The notes beneath the pieces were generated by a model. That model was not told where the DNA came from and ran no database searches. It was given only the letters and a program-made list of their open reading frames with translations. The position numbers and the translations under genes are program-made. This document shows positions 38,801 to 47,800 of a DNA stretch of 64,000 bases, in pieces (positions within the stretch are counted from its first letter, which is position 1; each line of letters starts with the position of its first letter). This stretch comes from Pisaster brevispinus (lineage: Eukaryota; Echinodermata; Asteroidea; Forcipulatida; Asteriidae): NCBI GenBank assembly GCA_023634235.1, contig JAMKCF010000020.1, positions 5,084,001 through 5,148,000 on the forward strand, read 5' to 3'.

Positions 38801-41800
38801 AGTTGATGATTGGTTGGTGGATGTGCATGCAGGACATTTTAGGGTTGGTGAAGTGTTTACTGGACATGAAGGGGATGCCCACCACTCCTGAGGCTCGTTT
38901 ACGTCCAGCTGCAATGCCCAAGATTCCAGCAACGATGAAAAACTGTTGAATGAAGAAAACATGTGAAAACATTGCCGTAAGAAATGAAATGATAATCAGT
39001 GCAGTGTCATTTGGGTATCCTTTCATTGCAGGGCTCGAAGTTGACACCGGATGGCAGGTCTGAGGTCACTGGTTTTAGCATTTAACTCCAGACTGTACAA
39101 ATCCGCATGTCTTGTGTTTTTGTTCAAATGTTTACTGTATTGTCAATGTTCAGGCAAGTAAGATGCAGGGCTCGAATTTGGGGAAATAATCCACAAGACT
39201 GTAAGGCTTTTATAGTTCAAAAATTTACTGGACCAAAAAATTTGTTACAAGACCGAATCAAAATGAGAAGAACACTATCTACACAGTTTCACATTTAGTC
39301 GTTTTTTAAACAAGCATTTACATAAGAAAAGATTTACCTCATTTTTCTTATGGGTATACTTCAATACTCAACGGAATCAAGAATATTTGTATTTATCAGT
39401 TTAAACTAAAAATGCAGAGAGTTTGTTAAAAAAAACACAAGACCGCCGAACTTGTACGGTGGTAAGTTTAGTGGCCTCTGGCCTATAGTCCAGTGTTAAT
39501 TTTAAACCGTGGAATACTACTTAAACTTGTTTATCATTTAACTGTAATCTTTATGTTTACACTTCTGATATTTTTGTGGTTTTCGATCAAAAAAGTAGCT
39601 CAATCAATTCATTATATTTAATACAAGAACTTCCAACAACATGTATTGTTTCTTGTATGTACTTACACAGATGCCAGTCCAGATGGGAGTCCCAATGAAG
39701 GACAAGTAAGACTTCATAATGATATTGACTATGCCAAATAAAACAGCTAAGATGCCAAGAACAGTTTGCATGTAACCAGTGATTTGTAGGCCCTTCCAGC
39801 ACCAGCTACCTCGCTGGTTCCCGGCACCGGTTGCATTTGCTCCTTGATGCACTGTAACCTGTGAATTTAAATTGTGAATTTAAAGATCAAATTTAAATAA
39901 AATTTAACAGAGTTTCATAAAAAGGCCTTAAGCGCCTAGGATTCAAAACGGCACAACTGAATCGATCCAAACAAGACAATGGAAAATGCCAGAAAAGATA
40001 AACAACCTTAATTCAGTCCGTGTCACAACACGGACTGGTTTTTTGTTGGTTTTCTGAGGCACTGGTTACATCTGTGGTGATTTCACTTTTTATAGGTATT
40101 TTGCTCCCTTACCAAAATTTCCAATTCAAATTTCTTATTGGAACCAATTGGGAATTTCTTCAACGTTGTATGTTGGCACAAACCAATTTGACCCATGGGA
40201 CACAAATGGACTCAGTTGGACTCAGTTAGTTCCCCAAGAATATGTTTTTACCCATTGGATCATTGAATCATATTGAGCAAAAAAAACCCCAGTTTATACC
40301 CACCGGGCTGACAGTCCAAAAACTTATAGGGATGTAATATATCCCACCCAACTCAAGGGATTTACACCCGAGTGCAATTATAACTAATTCTAAATCCAGT
40401 TGAAATAATATGAAGATTTTGTTTCAAATTGGACCCTGCTGGGAAATAATAGTGTCCAATTGGAAGTATATAAGGAGCTGAAATTTCCAGTTGGTAGAAA
40501 CAAAGTCCAATTCAATTAAATCAAGCCAATTGAGTCCAATTGGAAATCCAACTGGACTGAGTTGGTCTAAGATTGTAATTGGAAATTTAGTATTCCAAAA
40601 ACAACACACCAACTCAATACCATTTCAATCTACTTCTTTCCAACTGGATAGCCAATGAATTGGACATGAATTAAAATGAATTATCATTATTACCCATAAT
40701 AATTTTATAGGCACGCTTTTAGACAGATTCTTTGGTATGCATATGTTTAGCTGTGATGCTAGAGTGCCATTAGGCATCACCATATTTGAAGACTGGTCTA
40801 AAACATACCAATTAAAATTAAAAAAACTACTTTTCAGCAATCAATCAAAACCATTTCAACAAATGCAGCAAACATTACAAGCTTACTGTTGACCTTTGTT
40901 ACAATTTGCTCAATCTGTCTGTCCCAAATTTTATTTAAAGGTCATTTTGAATCCAAAGTCCTACACACTGTATGACCTTGGCCTCCGCAACAAAAGAAAC
41001 AGGTTTGTCACCAATTGTTGACAAACTGGGAAGTTGATGGGATTAACACACAGGCAAAGTATACCATCGGGTTTTGGAACCGTTCAATTTTTCTATTCCT
41101 GTCTAAATATTATACGATAAAACTAACCTGCGAAAATTTAATTTCAAAAAAGGGAAGCGTTTTTTAGCTAACGGCGAAAATCTGGAGCGTTTATGTCCAC
41201 GCCAGAGGGATAATCTGTAATTGGAATATACATTGTACAATCCGAGAATCAATGCAGAAACGTTTCTCAGATTGAAATGTTTTTGAACCCCTCTCTCTAA
41301 CACCATTCCTTTGAACTTTGAAGGTAATTTTTTTCTCAAAATATTATACATTGTCAAAAGCTGCAGTGCTGCTTAGGCTACCAAGACAATGCATGCATAC
41401 ATGTACATCAAAGGGCTCAAAATCTTCACTTGACAGCAGGCCCATTAGCCTTTTTGAGAAATGGTGGACTATATTATTGCACTGTTTGGTTTGGGTGTAG
41501 ACCGACAAATTTACCCAAACCAAATAGTGTCATAAGTATTGTGTCCGACGAATCTCAAAATGGCTTATGGCAAGTGCTTCAGAGTTAGACCATAGTAAAC
41601 TTACAATGTTTGACAAGTAGCAAGTTCGTGCGTGGTCTGTGGTTTACTCAAATTTTTTTAGTCGATTGATTCGTCAAATGTGGCAACTCAGTACTGGCTC
41701 GTAAAACAATTACTTGCAAAATACAGTGCAATGATAATTATTATCTTAAAATTTGACATATCTTTTGGCAAAAACCTACCATTTATCGTTAAACCAACTG

Positions 41801-44800
41801 TTTGTGTTATTGCAAAAGTTTACAAAACTTTCTCTGCCACAAAACTAAGCCACCATCTTGACAAAATGACATAACTTCGTTAGTTGACTAGAGAAACAGT
41901 GTGAAGTTAGGTTGATCCAGTTGGACTAGCTAGTTCAACCATGCAGCGTTTGAGTGACATCTAGATCGACTGTGGTTAAGTCTAGTCAACTCTAGTCAGC
42001 CACCCGAACTTGCTCAAGACTTGAACTCTGGTAGTCTTGTGTTTTTCATTTGGGTAATAGTTGGGAAGGTTAAGCATTCTGCTCTATCAGCCAGGCTCCT
42101 AGTGGATGACACCCATGCTTATATCCTTACGAAATTTCTTTTTTTTACTTGGTTTTTGCTGTGTTGTAGGCAAATTTTAGTCCTTATTTGTACATCACGA
42201 CATCAAACAATTAAGTTGTTATTTTAAATCCACCTAACTGTGCTATCAACCACGAGAACACATGATAAGTATTTTGACAAGAAAATAATATCATCTGCTT
42301 CAGGCTTTCGTTTAAGTGTTTTTGTTCGCCATTTGAAAAACCACCTACCAACACCTCAGAAATACGTTCGCTATGGTTGCTAACGTTCGCAAAAGTTGGA
42401 GGCGTGCAACTCCTTCCACTCAAAACTGTTGGAAAACATGCGCAAACTTTGCCAACATTTGCACAAGTGGAACACACCCCTGGTCTTGAGAAAACAATTC
42501 CAGTCCAGTAAAAATTGGGAACTACACCATGTACAAGTCCTGTAGTCTGGTGCACTTTTCCGCCAGATTCAAGCCAAGTACTTGATGCTATTTTGACAGC
42601 CCTTGTAAATGTAGTCAGGGATTGAGCTTGGCAGGAAAACCACTTAAGAGCACTGGGCTTGTAGCCCAAAGTTTACCGGACCAGAAAGTCTAGTACAAGA
42701 CCAGAATCAAAATGAGAAAAAACTTGCTGAGTTGAAATGCACTGAGACATTTGTTTGAGAAGATTTACATATATCATTTCTGTCTTTTTGCACTATTAGG
42801 CTAACTTCATTACTCAATAGAATTAGAAGGCATTTTTTCAGACTTTAAGTCAACATTTAAACATAATTTGCTTCTGTTCAAGAAACACAGTAAGGTACAT
42901 GCAGGGCTCAACTTTCGAGTTAAAATCTACAAGACAGTAGCTCAGAATGTTTACTGGACCAGGATTGTTTTTACAAGACCAGAATCAAACTGAGAAAAAA
43001 ACTTCCTGACATAGTTTAACAACATGCATTTTAGCTATTTGAACTAGCACTATTTTTGTAAAAGAACATTTATCTCATTTGTCTTCATGACTTTTAAGTA
43101 TACTTCAATATTCAATAGAATTGAAATTTATTTTATCAGACTCAAAGTCACCATTTGAACATTATCATTCATAAATATTCAATTCAAAAACACAAGACAG
43201 CCGGACTTGTCTGGTCATGACTTTACTGGCACTAATACTATAACCTACTGTGCCTACAGTCAAGTGTGTAAAAAATGGTTTCATGCAACTGCCTGGTTTT
43301 GAGCGCGTTAGAGTGACACAACTGTACACCGGTCCCTTTTTTTTTTTTTTTTTTGTAAGGCCCTTTCATCACTTTTCCAATGACCCACATAGTCTGAAGG
43401 CTCATTAGTCAAACAGCCCCTCTTAAAATTGGATGGACCGGCCCGAATAATGGTATTATTTGTTCAATAAATTGAAAGCCCATTTGTCTGATGTACCAAG
43501 TCATAGAACAACCACCGTCATTAAACTAAAGGGTTGTCAGAACTTTGGGGCGGGGGGGGGGGGGGGGGGATAAATGGGCCTTCAGATCACAGACTAAATA
43601 AACCTATAATTTAAGAGACATAACTAAAAGTGTTGGACTAATCAGCCGTCCGCATTCATGGGTTGTCGTTTTAGAAAAGTTGTGAATAATTTAAATATTT
43701 TAGATTTGAACAAAGAAACGTTTCGTTGATCCTGCTGAATTATTTAAAATTTACCCAGTCAGTTTCCCATGTGGTTAACTACTTCCTAATAATTACAACA
43801 ATCTTACAGCTATAAAAGCCTGTTCAGAGTCAGGAAATTAGCTAAAATAAATTGTGACTTTTTTTGGTGATAATCCAAAGGAAAACTTTCCTTTTTAGTC
43901 TCTGACTTATTCTAAGAACTTCTTGTGATAACATTTTATGATTCGTCACACTTGTAATACTATTATAATATGCAGTCATAAGAAACAGGATGCAATCTAC
44001 CAAACTGTTTTGTTCGTGTTTGCAGTCTGCACAAGCAGGCACAATAGAAGTTGGGTGTGCGACCTTCAAAAAATGTAAAGGTCAACCTGGAAAAACTTCA
44101 CTCGGTGGTGATTGTTAAAAGAGTAGCGCGTTTGTGCAGTCATGCTTGCACGGAATCCTTTCAAATTGTTTTGAATGAAAATCAGAGACACAAACCAGTG
44201 TACTACATGAATAAAACCAATGTAGGCCTAAAAACTATATGGCCCTGCAAACATAATGTTCGAGAATGTTTGTACTGTGACTGTCCATAATCAGAGTGCA
44301 CTACATACAGACAATACAGGCCTAATTACACCACGATGCTCGGTATTTATGTTGTATTCGTGCAAAGTAAAAACTGAAAATGCATGTAGATGCATGGTCT
44401 TGGAAAAACGTTTTTTTAGTACTATGTAAATTTTGAGCCATTTGACCATGATTGTCTTTTGGAGATTATTATGAAGTGATCATTGTGATGTTTAAAAAAA
44501 ATGGATGATTGTAAAAGATAGGCCTATTAAAGTTAACTATTTTATCTTATCAACTGGTCTGGGAAAAATACTTTGCTTTTAAATAGCCTTCAGTTATAAA
44601 TGCCACACACACAAAATTGGACAAGTGGTGCATCGTACAAAAGCTCTTTAGTGCCAGGCAAAGTGTACATTGCAATTACAAAAAATACATAGTAATACAG
44701 TAGGTCTCTTTTCCTCTTTTGTAAGCATGTATTTTCAATGTATAATTATCAGTGTGTCATTTCATAAAAACCAGTTATTATTCCATGTTTATGGACTTAC

Positions 44801-47800
44801 AAGTTATTATCTCATAACGACTTATTATTTCGTTACTATGACTTGCTCCTAACCACGACTTACAAGATCTTGTAATTATGTGACTTCACATAACAACTGT
44901 AACATACAAATGTGGACAAACATTTGTAGATTATCATAGAATGTCTGTCCAATGTTGGTATACGTGACCTAGTTCCCAGCCATAGGTATTAAGCCTAAGA
45001 CAACAATAATAATAATAATGATAATTTATTCTTCATTATAGTATTCATAGGGTGTCATGACCGAGCGGATTCGATCATCAAATTTGATAGATGTTAATTT
45101 TGCATCGGGATAAAGACAATGTTTTTACCCTTACACTGATGTGTATTAAGCAATACTCAGTAATTACTTTCCTGAGTTCTGTGAAAAAAATTCACAAAAC
45201 TCGGGAAAATATTGAGAATACAGTGCTTAATACACATCGGTGTAAGGGAAAAACAAATTATATTAAAGAACAATTGTCTAGAGTGGGATTTGAATCCAGG
45301 ATTTCAAGTTTAACATGCCAGCGCTCTACCTAGCCCTATGTTGGCTGTCTCCCTATTATGTCACTCTTTGTTTGGGCGGGGGGGGCAGTAAGAAGCCATA
45401 CCACTGTTAACTGCTGTGTAGCCAGGGATCACACCACGATACAACCTGGGAAGCAGGCAGCCAGAGCAATTTACCTGGTCAGTTTCCCTTATATGGTTTA
45501 TAACTGGATATTATTTGTTTTTGCTACGAACAAAATGAATGTCAGCTTTGGTGATTGCTTTCTGTTCCCACACCCCTATATTTAAACATTTCTATTTAAT
45601 AACATTAACCCCTCGCGATTTACAGGCTAGGCTTGTAGGGTAAGGGTTAGGATTAGAAAAAAATGACAAATTAGGGGTATCTGAAGGGGATGTCAGAGCA
45701 TCCTTTGTCTAGGTCCAAATCTAGTCCCTAGTTCAAAAGTTTGTCACTTGATTTGGGGCAAACTTTTGTATAGTTGATGAGAGATAGCTTCGACCCATAC
45801 ACAATTGTGAATGAAATAGTGCAGTGGTACGTGTATCACCTTTTGCCGGAGGTATCTTGCCCAAACTAAAGATATTTTTCTATTAGGTCTGAAACGTTTC
45901 TTAGATTGTGTATTCCAATTACAAATTACTCTTCCGGCGCGGACATAATTGCTCCAGATTTTTGGCAATATCTCCAAAAACTCACTCCGTGGCAGTGAAG
46001 TTAATAATGAGAAGTCCCCTCGATCCAATCCACTATTAAGTTAAAGTAGTAGTCCCGGCCGATTTCTCCACCCAGGTAGTAGCTAATAAGCTGGACAATT
46101 CTTTTCAGAACTAAGTAGTCTCCCGATTTCCAAAATCCACTCCGCGGCAGTAAAATAAAAAGCTAGACCTAGTTCTATAAGAACAAACTACATATAGCTA
46201 GTAGATATACACATGGTGTTACCGCAAACTACATTGATACCTCACCATGCAAAGCCTTAAAAAGTATATCCCCCAAAAATGCTAAAATGCTTAAAATGAA
46301 ATGTTCACAGGTAAAACAATCGAATGGTTCAAAAAACCAAAAATATACTTTGCCTTATAGTTTCAATACTGATGCTAATGGGTTATGTTTCAGCAAAAGA
46401 AAAACGCCGCTATACCGAACACTGAAATATTTTGGCTACATGTATAGCGAGAACGACCTTTGGCTCCTGATTTTGGGGCAAAAAACCCCAAATCAAACAG
46501 CTGGCAGAAGTTGATATTTTTATCGGGAAAATTGCAGGAAAGTGGGACTGGTTGTACTGTAAATCAATGATCATGATTGATATTGAACACATGACCCCAG
46601 TAGTTACCCAGGATTTTATTTTGTGGGAATCGGCAACGCAGAGTTTGGCAAGGGCCTACTCTTGCAGACAGAGACATCCCAAAGGTTTTAAATTTACTAT
46701 CATTCAGATTTTTAGCTGTTTCGTAGCGCAGCGCAGCGAAACAGCTCTTGTTTTTGTTAAAGTTTTTTTTTTTATTATTATTATTTTTTATTTTTTTTTT
46801 TTAGCTGTTTCGCAGCGTAGCGCAGCGAAACAGCTCTTGTTTTCGTTAAAGTTTTTTTTTATTATTATTGTTTTTTTTATTGTTTTTTTTATTTGTATTT
46901 TTCAGACAGGAAGTCATTGAGATAATGCACGGTTTGTTCTAAGCGCCTTTTGCATAGTGCCTCGTAATTCAAAAGTGCTAAAAGTTATGAAAATGCTTTC
47001 AACGATGTTAGTGTCTGGCAAGAGTGTGCATTAAAAAAAAATACCGATGACGTCATGATACACATGAGCGCCCTCTAGCGGCAGGTTGAAAACTGTTCAA
47101 AATGGACTTTTTGAAGATGTGTGTGGTAAAGTTTTGTGTAATCACTTCAAAATTTACACATATGTTGACCATCAGGCAGCCATCATATGTGTGAAGTTTC
47201 AGATCAATGACGTCATCGGGTGTCACGTGACGCGGGATTAAATGTGCCTTTTTTGAAGTCGTATATCTCCAGAAGTATAAGTGCGATCATGTTGAAACTT
47301 GGTAGGTTGTTAGATATTGGCAAGTTCTTGTAAATTGTGAAATGACGTCATGATGATGTCATCACATGATTTTTTATGATTTTTTCATTTTTTGCACCTT
47401 TTTGTCATATATTGCTAATAAAACAAGGTATAATCCAAATTCTTTTTTAAACAGGCTTGATACATCACAACTGCTTTGAATACAAAAAAACGTTCATATT
47501 CAATTGAGTAATTTGAAAAAGTTATGGCGAAACAGCTCGGCATTTGTGCACAAATGCAATTAGCTCTAGTTTTTATTTTTAGCTGTTTCGCAGCGTAGCG
47601 CAGCGAAACAGCTCTTGTTTTCGTTAAAGTTTTTTTTTTATTATTGTTTTTTTTATTGTTTTTTTTATTTGTATTTTTCAGACAGGAAGTCATTGAGATA
47701 ATGCACGGTTTGTTCTAAGCGCCTTTTGCATAGTTCCCAAAGAGCAATTGCAATGAAACTTTCAGTGATGAAAGGCATTGGTGCAATAATGACCCTCAAA

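Noticed and set aside
46552..46920. 122-codon plus-strand frame near the CRE array
   Set aside because: Runs through poly-T tracts and palindromes (long Phe/Ile stretches); low complexity, no homolog pattern.
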